Notes under the pieces: model-generated
Told to the model about the DNA's origin: nothing
The model's database searches: none
The model's input: only the letters and a program-made list of their open reading frames with translations
In this document: piece by piece, positions 50,511 through 62,610 of the stretch
How positions within the stretch are numbered: position 1 is the stretch's first letter
How the letters are laid out: the number at the start of each line of letters is the position of its first letter
Made by a program: the position numbers and the translations under genes
DNA from: Bimastos eiseni
Lineage: Eukaryota; Annelida; Clitellata; Crassiclitellata; Lumbricidae
Direction: 5' to 3'
DNA length: 64,000 nucleotides
Assembly (NCBI GenBank): GCA_959347315.1
Contig: OY365810.1
Location: 10,015,647-10,079,646, forward strand

Positions 50511-53500
50511 AATAGAGAATACTTGATATCCATTCGCTTGGACTTCTGAGATTTTAGGAAACTACAATGAAGCATTTCTGCTGTCCCTGTCTGTTCTTGT
50601 ATCTGTGAAAACGTTACGTCTGTAAAAAGGAATGACGCTAAGAATTCCACGCGACCTTAGTAATCGACGGAGCAGCTGTGCGTTTTGTGTGCATTGCCTT
50701 TTGGTGATGGATTTATAAGAACAGTTTCCCACACTTGCATTTCTATGCAGTTTCTTAACCCAGTATCTTTAGGCTGCGCTGCTGTAGTATGTAGAAAAAC
50801 TTGAATCAGAGTGCTCCAATGTTTACCACATGAGCTCATATTATATCAGATTTGCAGTTGAAATCCTGTCGATGTTTGATGAAATGATTTCGTTTTATAA
50901 CACAGATCTCACTTTTACAATTGCGCCTCGCTGTTGGCAAGGTGGTTTAGCTTTATGTTAGGGTGTCAGCCAATCGCGAGTGTCAATTTTTGTTTACGTG
51001 TTTCAGATGTGTAGCCGCTGAATTCAACTGGGAATTCCTTGTGGTTCTATCTTTCAGATTTCGTAGTCACTTCTGTCTGTAAATGCTAGTTTTCAAGCCA
51101 AGTCAAGAGTTTTAAAAGATTTAAGAATGCTGTGGTCAAATTATGTGATGTGCAAACAAATTGAACAATGGTGAGTTGAGCATTCTTTTCTTGGTGGTTT
51201 TCTCTTACTGAGCCATGTGTGAGTGACGGTTTTTAGTAGAGGACTGATGGCATTGACTATGTTGGAAAGACTTTTTGTTGTTGGTTTGGATAGCTGCATA
51301 TAACAACGATATGGGTAACAAGATTAGGTATGATTCTAACAATAGCAGTTCTCATAATAATTGTAATAATGATGATTCATTGGTTTCTATTTTAAGTGTT
51401 GGGTATTGGTAACCTCACCAGGTTTGATTATTTTTACATTTTGCAACTTTAAGAAACTGAACTGATATGATGAGCAGTTTTTCTCTTATCAGATGTGTCA
51501 ATGTTAAATTATCATTTATTATTGATTGATTATTATTGGTTAGGAAGTTCATCGACACTTAAGCATTATTTTAACACTTTGAATAGCAACTAAATGATCG
51601 TTTGCTGAAATGCATGGAAACTAATAATAAAAACTCTCTCATTGTTTTAGGTTTAAGCTGTAACATAATTTTTTTAGTACTGATACTGTGAATATTTCCT
51701 TTGCCATTGATTTTTGGCTGCTAGCTGAGAGTCGTATTAAAACAAAATACAATTTGGGACCCTATTGCAAATGGTTTTGCTAAGGTTGAAAAATGGACTT
51801 CCACACACTGATTTTATCAGATAAATTTTTCTGGAAGTGAGATTTCATCCTGGTTGAAAATTCTGCAATGGATATTTTGCTGGGAGCTAAAATTATCGTT
51901 TGACTCATTTCATAAAATTAATTGGAATTTAATTGATATCCAAAAATAGAGGTTGTCATATTTGCATTGAATCTTACTTAATGATTTTAAAGATTTCATT
52001 AATTGAACAATTGCAGATGTTTTTATATTATCTCTTGACATGTTTCATTTCGTATACTAGGCAAGTCCATTATATTTCAACCATTTGTTTATAGTGTGCA
52101 GTCTTGTTGTGCAGTTACTGATATGATGCAATAAGACTTCTGCAATAATTTGATTTCTGCTGTTTTGGCCGATGCAATTGTTGTGGCAGGTTGAAACATT
52201 CAGGCAGATTCAGAAGCGCTTTGGATGAACAATCAGTAGTTTTCTGTTGACTGTTCATGGAAAACTGCAATAGCACTGAAACTAACGGTTGTATTATCTA
52301 GTACGGATTAGGGATGAACTGAAACTAACTCGGCCAAGCCAAGTTTAGTGGTACTCGACATTACTCGGACATTCGATGGGTCCGAGTTTTAATAATATTT
52401 GGCTTTCCGATTTTCTGTTTTAAATATGAAAATTGAACTTTTTTATTTTCAAACAACTATTGACCTAACTAAAAACACATGCTTTTTCTAGTAGTACTTA
52501 CTAGTTACTACTCTCTAATGTAAACTGAGAAAAACAAAAAATGCAAAACAAAAAAATTCATATAAATTGTGCAAACTGCCAAACTAAAATTCAAGAGAAT
52601 TAGAGGCTTTTTTCAATATTCGAAACTCGACTTGTAAAACTCGGACTTGGTAGGAAATTGAAAGTAGGTTCAACCCAAGTTCCCATTGGTGCTGCACTTG
52701 CTCCCCAGGGGGCCACTCTTGCTCTTTTCATACTAACCTCAAAAACTGTCCTTTTTTCAGCAATGCTGAGTTTGGAATCACCTCTTAGTAGAAGCCATGG
52801 GTTGCTTTCTAAATCTTTGTCATGAATGAATGATTATACTCAGTCATTTTGTTGTTTCTAACTTCATTTCTAGTATTACATTTATTACTTAATCAGGGTA
52901 CCTTGATGTCTTAAAATTAACACCTACTGATTTTGAGACAGTTTTTAACTAGAATTGAAATGAAACAAAGCACAGCAGAAGAATAAGATAATTTAAAGAA
53001 CATTTGCATAAAAGTCAGCTGTGTATTTACAAGTAAATTGTAGCACCAGGAAAAACATCTGGAGAAATTGGTACAGTGGGTAACATTTCATTTTCAGCCT
53101 TTGAAGTCTTGCTATCATGAGACGTGCAATTGAATTTTATGTATTTCATTGGGATTTACTCTCTGATAATTAACTACACTCAACAGGCTATTGGGCACTT
53201 TGGCAGTTTCATATAGACATTTACTGCTTTTTAATAGGACACAGCCAATGTGGTCTGGAGTTTATTATTTTCTGTGCCTATTAGGAAGTTTTCTCTTTGG
53301 TTAAAGTGGAGTTGTGATTCTCCAAACGGATCCGTCATTCCTCTGAGAACTATTGCTCATGCGATGTGTAGTAACTTTTTTCATGCATATTAGCATTTCA
53401 AGATCTGAATTGATGATTGTTCTGGCCTTGCTTGTTTCTACCAGACATCAGAGCAAAGCTGTTGAAATATTTTCCATCTGCATTTAAACGACATACAGTG

Positions 53501-53790
53501 TCTTCTTGCATGATCTTATTCATAACTTTTATGTTAACTTGCTGCTGTTTGGCTCAACCAAACTGTCTCGTATGTCAGCATAAACTAAAGCCTAAAATTA
53601 AAAGAGTTATCTGGTTCAGTGATATTTATCTGGTTCATGGGTATCTAGCTATTTCTGTGGTCATAATATGATAATAATAATATAATATTATTATTGTCAT
53701 CAAGTTTAGCAGTAATGGCAATACCAAAAAACAGCAATAGGCTAAAAATACATAATTGTACTGGGATTAGTGATAATTGTTTATAACGTT
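50511..53790. other. MFSD14 3' flank with no recognised gene
   Basis: It should start with the MFSD14 3' UTR; an AATAAA occurs near 51625. The rest is AT-rich and non-coding apart from the possible MITE at 52309-52677. Confidence 0.5.
52309..52677. mobile_element. possible MITE with imperfect inverted ends
   Basis: The left end tagggatgaactgaaacta and the right end, read on the other strand, tgggttgaacctacttt are similar. ACTCGG/CCGAGT motifs occur inside both. An 8-bp target duplication is not clear, so this is weaker than the other MITEs. Confidence 0.45.
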
Positions 53791-53791
53791 A

Positions 53792-54005
53792 TTTTGCTTT
53801 TGGTACTGTTGAAGAGCATTGGTCTTTATGTTGTGGCACGTATTAAGATGTTGGGGCCAGATAAACTGAACTGGTCATACAGTTTCCTGAAGAGTTGGTA
53901 TATTCTTTATTCTTTGTATCGTTTGAATCCTCCCAATCACAGACTTTGCTTGGACCAACTGCAATATTCACTCGGCTGATCTGCAGCATTCATTTATTCA
54001 TTCAT
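53792..54005 (+). repeat. duplicated block, copy 1 left part
   Basis: gttgaagagcattggtcttt, 'gtggcacgtattaagatgtt' and 'gaactggtcat' match 58803-58935. The block is interrupted by about 0.95 kb (54005-54950) holding LINE relics and then resumes at 54950-55245. Confidence 0.75.
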
Positions 54006-54007
54006 TG

Positions 54008-54180
54008 TGATAATTTATATAGCTCCCCTTCAAGGTTCCTACTCGGGAGCGGTTCCAGCTCCGGAACGGCTGAAAAGAACAGTTTTAAATCGAGAATAAG
54101 ACGAGTCTGAGTGAACCCTGGTATGCTGGGTCAGTTACATGGGATAGGGAGGACTGTGGTCTCCAAGATTCTGACCTGAA
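54008..54180 (-). mobile_element. family A LINE 3' end fragment
   Basis: tttatatagctccccttcaa, 'ggttcctactcgggagcg' is the shared LINE tail. Its relative at 58938 sits at the same place in the duplicated block, so the insertion predates the duplication or belongs to the repeated unit. Confidence 0.6.
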
Positions 54181-54479
54181 ACTAAAGCGAACAAAACAAT
54201 TTGGCTGTTCATTGCCTCATTCGACATAGCGAGTGAATAAGCTGGTCTCACTGCCTGGCTGTAGTGTGTTGCTGAGAAATATCTGAGATTTACTTTTACT
54301 GCATTGGGTACCTGACTGTGCTCCACATTAAGCAAAGAACGCATCAGAGTTATTAAAGCTTGGTTTGGCTCATGAGTTTCATCTGAAGGCAGGGTGAGAT
54401 CTTGTCAAAAAAGAAGCATGGGTGTCATGTTGGCTGATGAGAATTTCTGATATAATCGGAAGAATTTACGCATTATAGC

Positions 54480-54850
54480 AATCCCCTTGTAGCTGAAGTT
54501 GGAGGGTATAAAGAAGAGCTACAAAAATGATTTGGGGATACAAAGGTTTGAGCTAAGAATAAATGTGAATTAATAACATTGGAGATAAGGAGGAGCAGAG
54601 GAGACCTGATTGAAGCCTACAAAATTATTACGGGGAAGGACGCGGTGCAATCGAAGAGGTTTTTTTAATTTACACCAAATAGAGTAACTCTGAGACACAG
54701 ATATACATTGTTTAAGATACCGAAAGGAACATTAGGGCAGAAATTCTTCAGTGGAAGAATTGTAGATTTGTGGAATGGTTTGGATGATAGTCTTTTTGGA
54801 CACTATTACAGCCTTTAAGAGGAAACTTGGAAAATTGGGCTATTAACGTT
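54480..54850 (+). mobile_element. non-LTR retrotransposon C-terminal relic (family B)
   Basis: Two frames give LEIRRSRGDLIEAYKIITGK and then RVTLRHRYTLFKIPKG followed by KFFSGRIVDLWNGLDDS, the classic end of a LINE reverse transcriptase protein. A stop and a shift separate the parts. It is related to the minus-strand relic at 6000-6310. Confidence 0.75.
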
Positions 54851-54949
54851 ATCAAGTACAAATTACAGTGGTTTTAACACAGACTAAATGTCATCTAAAC
54901 CACTTTAAACCCTGTTTTTTGTTATGTTATGTTATGTCCAAATATTTAA

Positions 54950-55245
54950 ACATAGGCTCTGCAGACATTCAGCTGGATGGTGTTCCTTTGGTCTGAACTT
55001 CGAAGAGGCTTCATGAATCTTAACTGTGTTTGGTCCATATTCTGGAATAAACTTGACTTTTTAGATCGTGTTTTAGTTACACTGGTTTATCTTATTTAGG
55101 CAATATTATTTTGTAAACCCTGTAGGACTAATCTGTCAATATTAAACTTAAATATTGGGTTAAACCAATATCTTGAATCTTCAAAGACCCAACTGGTTGT
55201 CCTAGAGGACATCACTGACCACATTATCACAAGCTCTGTATGATG
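54950..55245 (+). repeat. duplicated block, copy 1 right part
   Basis: 'catgaatcttaactgtgttt' and 'ggtccatattc' , 'gattgtgttttagt'-like, 'actaatctgtcaat' and 'gtcctagaggacatcac' match 59100-59370 in order with many substitutions. Confidence 0.7.
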
Positions 55246-55269
55246 AACATCTTAAACAAACAAATGAAT

Positions 55270-56268
55270 TTATTTATTTATTTGGAGGATTTATTTAGCG
55301 CCTCTTCAAGACATCTACTAAGAAGCGCTCCCGACCCAACCCCGGCTAAATAGGACAGACTTAAGATTAGTATAGAAAATGGTTGAGTGTCCCCTGGGCA
55401 CAAGGCGGAGTGTGACAGGGAGCCCATTCCAGGTTGCAGGGCCAGCAACCGAGAAGGGTCGGCGCTGCCTCATGGAAGTCCGAGAGCGAGGGACAAGAAG
55501 CTCGACCTGTAGGGATGAACGTAGGGAACCTCGGCGTTGGACACTCAGTGTGGAACAGCTTAGTTCACGCAGGTATCTGGGAGCTGATCCTTCGATACAG
55601 CGCCAAACCAATGATGAGACCCGGTATGAGATTCGTTGAGGGAAGGGGAGCCAATGAAGGACGTCCCGCAGATATTCTGTAGCGTGGCCGAACCTTGGAA
55701 TACGGCCAATGATGTGTGCCGCCTTGCGCAAAATCCGATCAAAGCACTCGATCCGGCATGCAGGGAGTCCGTCATAGAGGGCGCTACAGTAGTCAAGGCT
55801 GGAGACCACGAAGGAGTGAACAAGCCTTGCATCAGCATCAGGGGACAAGGAACGGTATATTGTCTTGGGCTGGCGCAGCTGATAATAGCAATTTCTGCAG
55901 AGCAAGTGGATATGCAGTGCGAAAGTGAGTTCTTGGTCTAGAGTTACACCAAGATCCATGACAGAAGATGAGAAAACCAACTGAGGGAACTCTAGGGCGA
56001 GGGCTTTCATGTCAAGTTTGGTTAGCTGATGGCTAGTGCCAAACCAAATGAACTGAGTTTTCGATGGATTGAGGCGTAGGCGGTTGGAAGACATCCAGGC
56101 TTGCAAGGGCTCCATGGCCAGGCTCATTGCACGGACCGCGGTGGCAGCTGTCATGGCTGAACAGTGCAGATAGGCCTGGAGGTCGTCCGCATATGACTGG
56201 CTCAGGACATCACAGGCAGCCAGCAGAGGACCTAAATCTGCAGTATAAATTATGTACAGGAGAGGGCA
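55270..56268 (-). mobile_element. 5'-truncated CR1/L2-like LINE with an open 3' coding region (family A)
   Basis: A minus-strand frame from 56295 to 55318 is open for 325 codons. It starts at LCPLLYIIYTADL (within the reverse transcriptase), has SYADDLQAYL with intact YADD, SSNRLRLNPSKTQFIWFG, DYCSALYDGLP, LHWLPFPQRISYRV and GPATWNGLPVTLR, and ends GWVGSAS. The 3' UTR is very short, then a TTTATTTA-rich tail at 55265-55290. The first ten or so codons at the right are probably flanking DNA, since the LINE-like sequence starts near 56268. It lacks the endonuclease and first RT motifs, so it cannot move by itself. The uninterrupted frame suggests a fairly recent insertion. Confidence 0.9.
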
Positions 56269-56299
56269 TAGTTTTGCTTTAAAACTTAACTTCATCTTG

Positions 56300-57325
56300 C
56301 TTTCTTAAATTTGGCGATGGCTCGCAGTTAAAGTCTAGAAAGACACTGTACTTTCCAATGCTTCGACTCGACTACGAACGCCCAAACGTAGGCCTATAAA
56401 CGCCTACTGTCTCAGCTTCCTTGCATATAATTTAGGCACATTTTCTCACAAATCGAAATGATTTAGGTACTTTTATTTCGAAATAATAGTTTTAAAATAG
56501 GAGGTATACAATTGATCAAAATGCATTTAATTAATTTTGGCATCAAATGCTCAAAATTTCGAGGACTCCAGAACTCGCTGAGGAACTTACGAGGCTCCCT
56601 CAGACCCCCTTTAGTCATTAGGGACTTTGCCCTCAACCTCGTAGCTCTGGCGCCACTGTTTAGTTATTATCCATCTGGCTCTTCTCTACACATTTTGAAT
56701 TTCTGAGTAGGCCTATTCAGAATGTTATGAAATATTATCCACGTGTTAAACTTATTCAACAGTTCTTGCTCTTTAGCTGTTAGGCTGCGAAATCAGACGA
56801 AGATTGAAACAGCAGTCGCTGAGATGTTTCATGCACGATCTACATTTCGTTAAGCGCCACTTGGTTGCAAATATCGATTTTTTTTTAAAGAGGCGGCTTC
56901 TCGTTAACTGACTATCAAATCAATATTGTCCAAAAACTTGTTAATTTTTTAGTTTTCAGATAATGCCTACAAAGTCGATTACGAACTGATGAGTTCAGTA
57001 CCGTCGATCGACGGCCAATACAATTAATATTATAGGCCCCTATATAGGCCTATGGCGGTTTCTGGACGAAATTCACTTCTGCTTTAAATGAACTTTCATT
57101 TAGAGCTTGAATTCAATTCAGCGCAGGCTTTCTATTGGAAGTATTTAAACGATAAACTTTCTCGAATAACGATACATCATGCAATGCAACTAATTGGGAA
57201 TGCATGAAGGAAGTAATTCAGCTAAGCAGGACTCCTACGCTGTGACCGAAGGCTTGGCATGATGAATCGCATCGCACAAAAGAAAGCACCCGCGACCGAC
57301 GTCACACGTGGAGATAGATGCAGAA
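56300..57325. other. non-coding stretch, no gene seen
   Basis: Low-complexity AT-rich sequence with no convincing frame, terminus or repeat. Confidence 0.4.
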
Positions 57326-57491
57326 TTGCGACAAGCTAAAGGGAGAACCACTAAGAAGCAGATCTACTAAATGAATTTCACTTATCAGATAAGTGAAATT
57401 CATTTAGTATTTCACTTATTTCACTTATCAGATAAGTGAAATTCATTTTGTAGATCTGCTTCCCAGTGGTTCTCCCTTTAGCTTGTCGCAA
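57326..57491. repeat. 166-bp near-perfect palindrome
   Basis: The left arm starts ttgcgacaagctaaagggag and the right arm ends with its reverse complement. The arms match for about 60 bp with four or five changes (for example ctaagaag versus ctgggaag). The centre contains further nested palindromes (acttatcagataagt, twice). No target duplication is obvious. It resembles a fully palindromic MITE. Confidence 0.9.
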
Positions 57492-58397
57492 ATGGTCCAC
57501 TTTGACTCTTCAATAGAGGCGGGATTGATGAAATGAATGCTGTTGAAATGGAAGCGGGAATTAAGTATGTTCTCTTCTTTTCCATGTGCCCGGTAATGAG
57601 CCACTCACAGTTATTGGCCGGTAGGTTTTGTGCGTGCTTTTTTTTCGCTGCGCGTAATTTTGCGCGTGGTTATTGAAGGATAGGCCTACTTAAAATAACA
57701 AGCGGCACTTGCATTAGCATCATTTACAGGTTGAGCTATTTTTTTAATGAAAATCAGGCGCAGTCAATTCAGTTCAATTAATTAATTCCAGTAAACACTC
57801 TATGCCTATGTCCATTAAGCTTTGAATATCAGCCATTACAGAAGCCCAGTTATGTAGATACGTGTAAGCACTAATATTCGAAAACAAAATATTTGACTAC
57901 TATGGATCTACGGTATTAGGCCTATCGATAGGGCCTAAGTAGAAAGTCGCCAGTCAAAAGTCGTGACAAACTAATGAGTCGGTAAATACATTCACTCTCT
58001 GGACGGAACGAGAAACCAGTACGCAACTGGCGAAGTTGATGGCAATAACTACGTTTTAAGCCGATTGATATGGAATGAAAAGCTAAGTTCCTGATCTTGA
58101 ATAATTCCTAAGTCTCGGACAGAGTCAAGAAAGGTAAGATAAGGAAAGGTTTCAGTCATCAGGCACCAGTCAAAACCTGCAGACTATTACGGTCTCCGTA
58201 GATCGAGTGGTTCATTCCAAACCCAAATTGATGGGAGGTCAGCAGATCATTAAAGAAATAAACAATCAATTGATTAGCAATAATATGTTTAAGAATCTTT
58301 GAGAGGAATGAAGCGTTGGCGTTGAAAGTTTAATAACTTTAATTAACAATTTTTAAAAGTTGGAATTACTATTGCTACTGTCATTATAGCTTTTCTT

Positions 58398-58398
<1 letters not shown>

Positions 58399-58438
<40 letters not shown>

Positions 58439-58612
58439 CTCTCTCGCTGTCTCTCTCTCTATCTCTGTCTGTCTGTCTCTGTCTGTTTCTGTCTCTCTCT
58501 GTCTCTGTCTGTCTGTCTCTCTGTCTGTCTCTCTCTCTGCGTGTGTATTTGTATGTGCGTGAGCGTGTGTGCGCGCGCGTGAGCGTGCAAGCGCGTGCAT
58601 GCGTGTGTGTGG
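58399..58612. repeat. compound (CT)n/(GTCT)n/(GT)n microsatellite
   Basis: Alternating pyrimidine runs then tg/cg runs. The minus strand gives spurious RERERE- and THAH-rich frames that are not genes. Confidence 0.95.
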
Positions 58613-58802
58613 GAATCAGAATTTTGGAAATTCCGATACATTGTTTCCACTTCGAGTGGTATGCAATTCGAGGAATATAATTCACGAATAAATATTTCAT
58701 TGTGGCTTGGTAAATTTTTAGTATTTCTATAAATTTCCGACCCCCTGCTTCTTTTTTGACAAATTGGACCATAATCGTTTGTTCCGTTATATTACTCTTG
58801 GT

Positions 58803-59370
58803 AATGTTTAAGAGCAATGGGCTTTATGATGTGGCACGTATTAAGATGTTGGACCCAGATAACCTGAACTGGTCATGCAGTTTACTGAGGACTTGGTATA
58901 CATATATTTGATATTCTTTGTATCATTTGAATCATTCACTGCGAAGATTTATATAGCTCCCTTCACGGTTGCTACTCGGGAGCGTTTTCGAACCTCAGCA
59001 TGGCTAAAAAGAGAAATTTTAAGGCTAGTATAAACCCCCATTCCTCACTGGACAATCAGACACTGTCCAAAGGTGAGATATATAAGTATATGCTCTACAT
59101 ACATACAGCTGATTGTTCCACTGGCCTGAATTTCGAAGGCACATCATGAATCTTGACAGTGTTTGGTCCATATACTCAAATAAGTTCCACTTTTAGATTG
59201 TGTTTTAGTAACATTTGATTTATCTTATTTAAGTGATATTAGTGTGTGAACCAATAATACTAATCTGTCAATGAAGAACAATTATTGGGTAAAATCCTCA
59301 GAGACTCAGTCGATTGCCCCAATGGACATCAGTGGTCAAATTCTCACAAACACTGTATGCAGAAGAAATT
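58803..59370 (+). repeat. duplicated block, copy 2 (partner 53792-55245)
   Basis: gtttaagagcaatgggcttt, 'gtggcacgtattaagatgtt', 'gaactggtcatgcagttta', then the LINE tail at 58938, then 'catgaatcttgacagtgttt' and 'actaatctgtcaatgaag' follow the same order as the other copy. This copy is compact; the other carries about 0.9 kb of extra sequence. Confidence 0.75.
58938..59025 (-). mobile_element. family A LINE 3' end fragment
   Basis: tttatatagctcccttcacg followed by gttgctactcgggagcg is the LINE tail inside the second duplicated block. Confidence 0.55.
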
Positions 59371-60255
59371 AAACACAGACACAAGTACAACTGAATGCTA
59401 TGTATTTGTGAAATTTGCACAGTTCATAACGATTTATTTTATTCACTTATGTCTGAAGATTGTACGTAGATGGTGCTTGTTTCTGAATTTCACAGAGCCA
59501 CTGTTGACCATTTGTGAGGTTATAAGTTCGAAATGCAAGACTTGATGGTGTTGCAATAATATGTCGATATATGGAATTATGATCACAGTCACCATATAGA
59601 TATAGTTTTTATTCTTTGCCCGACAACAAATAACACAATATAATTAACATGTTGAAGTGTCTGAAAACCTAATTCGAGCTAATCTAATTAGTAATCTTCT
59701 AGCACCGTCATCATAAGATAAACCAGAGTACGGTTCATTCAAATGTAATCGTAACTAATATACTATCAATGTGGAAATGCAAGTTGAAGTGGGATAGCCT
59801 GCAGATGCAAGGCTTGGCTGATTATGCAGGTTCAAAAGATGCGTCAAGATTAGAACCTATAGCCCATTAACTGAGTAGTAAATACCATTGGGGTGGAAAT
59901 AGCCACCACAAATGCCGGAGAGCCCAGCAGTATTTTTGGCTTAGGGTGGGCCTACTCGTTGTCCACAGAGCGACTGGTTTGCAAAAGAGGGCATTAAGCT
60001 CCTCTATGTGTACGTGCATTAATGGATGCTGGCAAACATGCACGTGTAAGGCGTTAATTGTTTGCTGTCCAAAACCTATTCGCAACAGCCGACAAAGCAG
60101 CAGAAGAAGTTATTCAAAAGCATCACTATCCAGGTCACTAAAATACACTTGAAGAGAGTCTGTATATATATATCGCCGAGGCGTCAGGATTCTTACTGCA
60201 TATCAGTTTGCGAATTATAGACATAACACTTAGAAGTTAGAGTAAGCTACTGGTG

Positions 60256-60546
60256 ATGACTTACGACCGAAAGGTATGCGTAACAAATAGTTTCGTACCT
60301 GGAGTTGTTGCAATATGTAGTTGGGTAGTTATTGGCTTAGTAATTTGTTTAGTTGTTGACGGTAGAGGTGTTGGCAATAAAGTTGTAGATATAGTTGACT
60401 TCAAACAAGAACATCTTAAACAGATTTGCACAAAATCAATATTGTTTCATCTCAGGTATGCGATCCTGTCAAATATAATGTCTAGCGAAGAGAGGGATTT
60501 CACCGTGTATTTCAAGTTTTTACTTCGCGAATGCAAAAATCGATGA
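60256..60546 (+). CDS. hypothetical small single-pass membrane protein
   Basis: An ATG at 60256 opens a 96-codon frame. Residues 14-35 are strongly hydrophobic (around VPGVVAICSWVVIGLVICLV), giving one membrane helix or signal anchor, followed by a polar region with basic clusters ending ECKNR. A TATA-like run lies at 60163-60172, and a plausible start region about 30 bases further on would leave a short 5' leader. I recognise no family. It could be a species-specific gene, the first exon of a longer gene, or a chance frame. Confidence 0.2.
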   Translation: MTYDRKVCVTNSFVPGVVAICSWVVIGLVICLVVDGRGVGNKVVDIVDFKQEHLKQICTKSILFHLRYAILSNIMSSEERDFTVYFKFLLRECKNR

Positions 60547-60719
60547 CCTGCTCTGATTATTCCATGTGGATGAGCATAGACACGAATATCTGTTGCATGA
60601 ATAATTATGCAACTGTTAAATCAGACCAAATTAAATTGTAGATCAAGTGAAGGGTGTGCCTCTTGTTTTTTGAGCGGCAATAAATTGATTAAATGCGAGA
60701 CAGTTTGAAGTAGGCTATG

Positions 60720-60965
60720 GAGTGCGGTATTACACGGATCAGAAACGCGGACGATGAGGAAGGACGATCTGGAAAAAAACTGTAAGCTTTTTAGATGTGG
60801 ACTTGGAGAAAAATGGGGAGAGTAAACTGGAAGAAACACATGAAAATGAGGAGATATGATGGAAGAAAAAGGTTCCTGGTAGAAACAATCGGAAAACGAC
60901 AGAAGAAATGGATGGGACACATCCTGAGGGTGATTCCCTACAATAATTATGGGTAGAAAACGAGT
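60720..60965 (+). mobile_element. non-LTR retrotransposon C-terminal relic (family D)
   Basis: Across frames it reads GSETRTMRKDDLEK, then WGE and WKKHMKNEE and KKWMGHILR. This follows the LINE C-terminal pattern '(G/A)xETWT.....RKL.AFEM...R...I.W.....NEE......R..RW.GH..R'. It is heavily frameshifted. Confidence 0.6.
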
Positions 60966-60999
60966 AGAAAAATAACAAGAGAAAGACCTCGAGTGATGC

Positions 61000-61669
61000 A
61001 AGTCTAGGCAACGAATATGATGCTGGAAACACGAGCCACCGCGTAATGATTACAACAAACTCTCAGCAGTCTTTGCTGGGCGATTCAGGTTATTTTTCAA
61101 TTGGAAAAAATGCTGCAATAAAAATACTAATTAACAAAAATCCCAAGGGAGGCTCCTGCCTCTGCGTCTCAATGGTATCGACCCCACCGTAAGAACTCTA
61201 TTATCGACAAAACTGTCAACGGGATACGATAGTTGATAAATTATGTCAGAGCGTCTACTAGTCTACACTGTAAAGTAGAAAGTAGGCCTACTATGCTTTG
61301 ATCTTTTTTGACGATAGGCCTGTGTCTTGAGATTTCGACATTATGAGTCTGTTATGGGGATAAGTATTGCTCTTAGACAATTTGTATGTAAAGACCTCGA
61401 GCAGTTCTTCGTTTACGTTCAGACTTCTTTAGCATTACATTACCACGTCGACAGAACAGGCTCCTTGATTGTGGAATGAATGGCCAGATCTCCTCGTAAA
61501 CGGTTCAGCATCACTCGGGGTCTTTCTTTTGTTATTTTTTACTCTTTTTTGCTTCCATCATATCTCCTCATTTGTCATGTGTTTCGTCCAGTTTACTCTC
61601 TAGCCTCGATGTCGACTTAGCTGTAACTCAGTTCAATGTTGTGCTATTTTTTCAGAAGTGGCGAGCATG
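61000..61669. other. non-coding stretch, no gene seen
   Basis: No frame with family features and no clear repeat boundaries. It lies between the LINE relic at 60720-60965 and the hAT remnant. Confidence 0.4.
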
Positions 61670-61699
61670 CAGTGGCATGTCCACCGAGTAGGACGGCAT

Positions 61700-62423
61700 T
61701 AAGAAAATCTACTGACTGATGATAACTGTGCCAGTCACCAGTGCGGGCTGTGAACGTACTTTCAGCCCACTGGCTCTCATTAAAAAAAACGACAGACTAG
61801 CCATGTGTAGCGTAGAAAGTGATCTTGTCCAAAATATTAACAACGATCGAGTTATAGACCGATATGCATCTCTCGGCGAAGGCAACATACGTATCCGTAT
61901 AAACTAGTCCAATAGTAGGCCTACATAATATATGAAGTACCACTGCAGTAACACGGTAACACCACCGGTTCACCATGAATCGACTGTCACGAGGGTTGCA
62001 CTATCTTTCAGAGGTGCATTCACATGATACCCATTGCATATAATTTTCATTCAATTCTGTATTGATTCTGAATTCCTCATACATTGTGTCTAGCGTTTTA
62101 GTTCTGAAACAAGCTGTTGCATGATTACGATGGCATCGCCAGAAACATATGATTATTGTTGCATTGTTATTAAAAAGTTGGGTTAGGGGAAGATACAGCA
62201 GCCGCCAGAGACGGCGATCTCGTTTGACAGGTGGGGAGACACCCACTGGGTGGGGTAGAAAATGTGGGGGGACAAACGCATAACGTGTCCCATCACTGTA
62301 GAAGGTAGGGGGGCTTGTCCCCCTCGACCACCCCTGGATCGCCACATCTGGCAGCCGCCCACTCCTACCCCACAATCATATACAATAGGCCACCTCTGGT
62401 CTCCAATCCTAGCGACGCCACTG
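61700..62423 (+). mobile_element. 3' part of a hAT transposon
   Basis: A 62-codon frame from 61719 encodes VPVTSAGCERTFSPLALIKK, the hallmark of the hAT C-terminal dimerisation domain (normally TSAGCERSFS.LK.IK). About 500 bp further on, the right terminus reads ctagcgacgccactg; on the other strand this is cagtggcgtcgctagg, a terminus type common in animal hAT elements. The catalytic part of the transposase is absent, so the copy is dead. A left terminus was not found. Confidence 0.75.
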
Positions 62424-62610
62424 GAGTTCTTGGTGAGAACCCTTAGACGAAGACTTTTCTGGCTCAGGCACAGCAGGCACCATAAGAGCAATCTAACAAG
62501 ATGACCCATCGGATGCCATTGCAGAGAAACGGCTTAGCCTACATTGAACACTGCACGCTCTATGCCGCGTCTTTAAAAACAACGCGTACGAAACCGCGTC
62601 GTCGCTTATT

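Noticed and set aside
58343..58817. Arginine/glutamate- and histidine-rich minus-strand frames
   Set aside because: Direct translation of the CT/GT microsatellite.
59867..60152. Cysteine-rich plus-strand frame (CTCINGCWQTCTCKALIVCC)
   Set aside because: The spacing faintly recalls Cys-rich transposon tails, but no start context, splice sites or family match support it.
62183..62509. Two overlapping frames, including a glycine-rich minus-strand one
   Set aside because: They lie in the terminal non-coding part of a hAT element and match no protein pattern.
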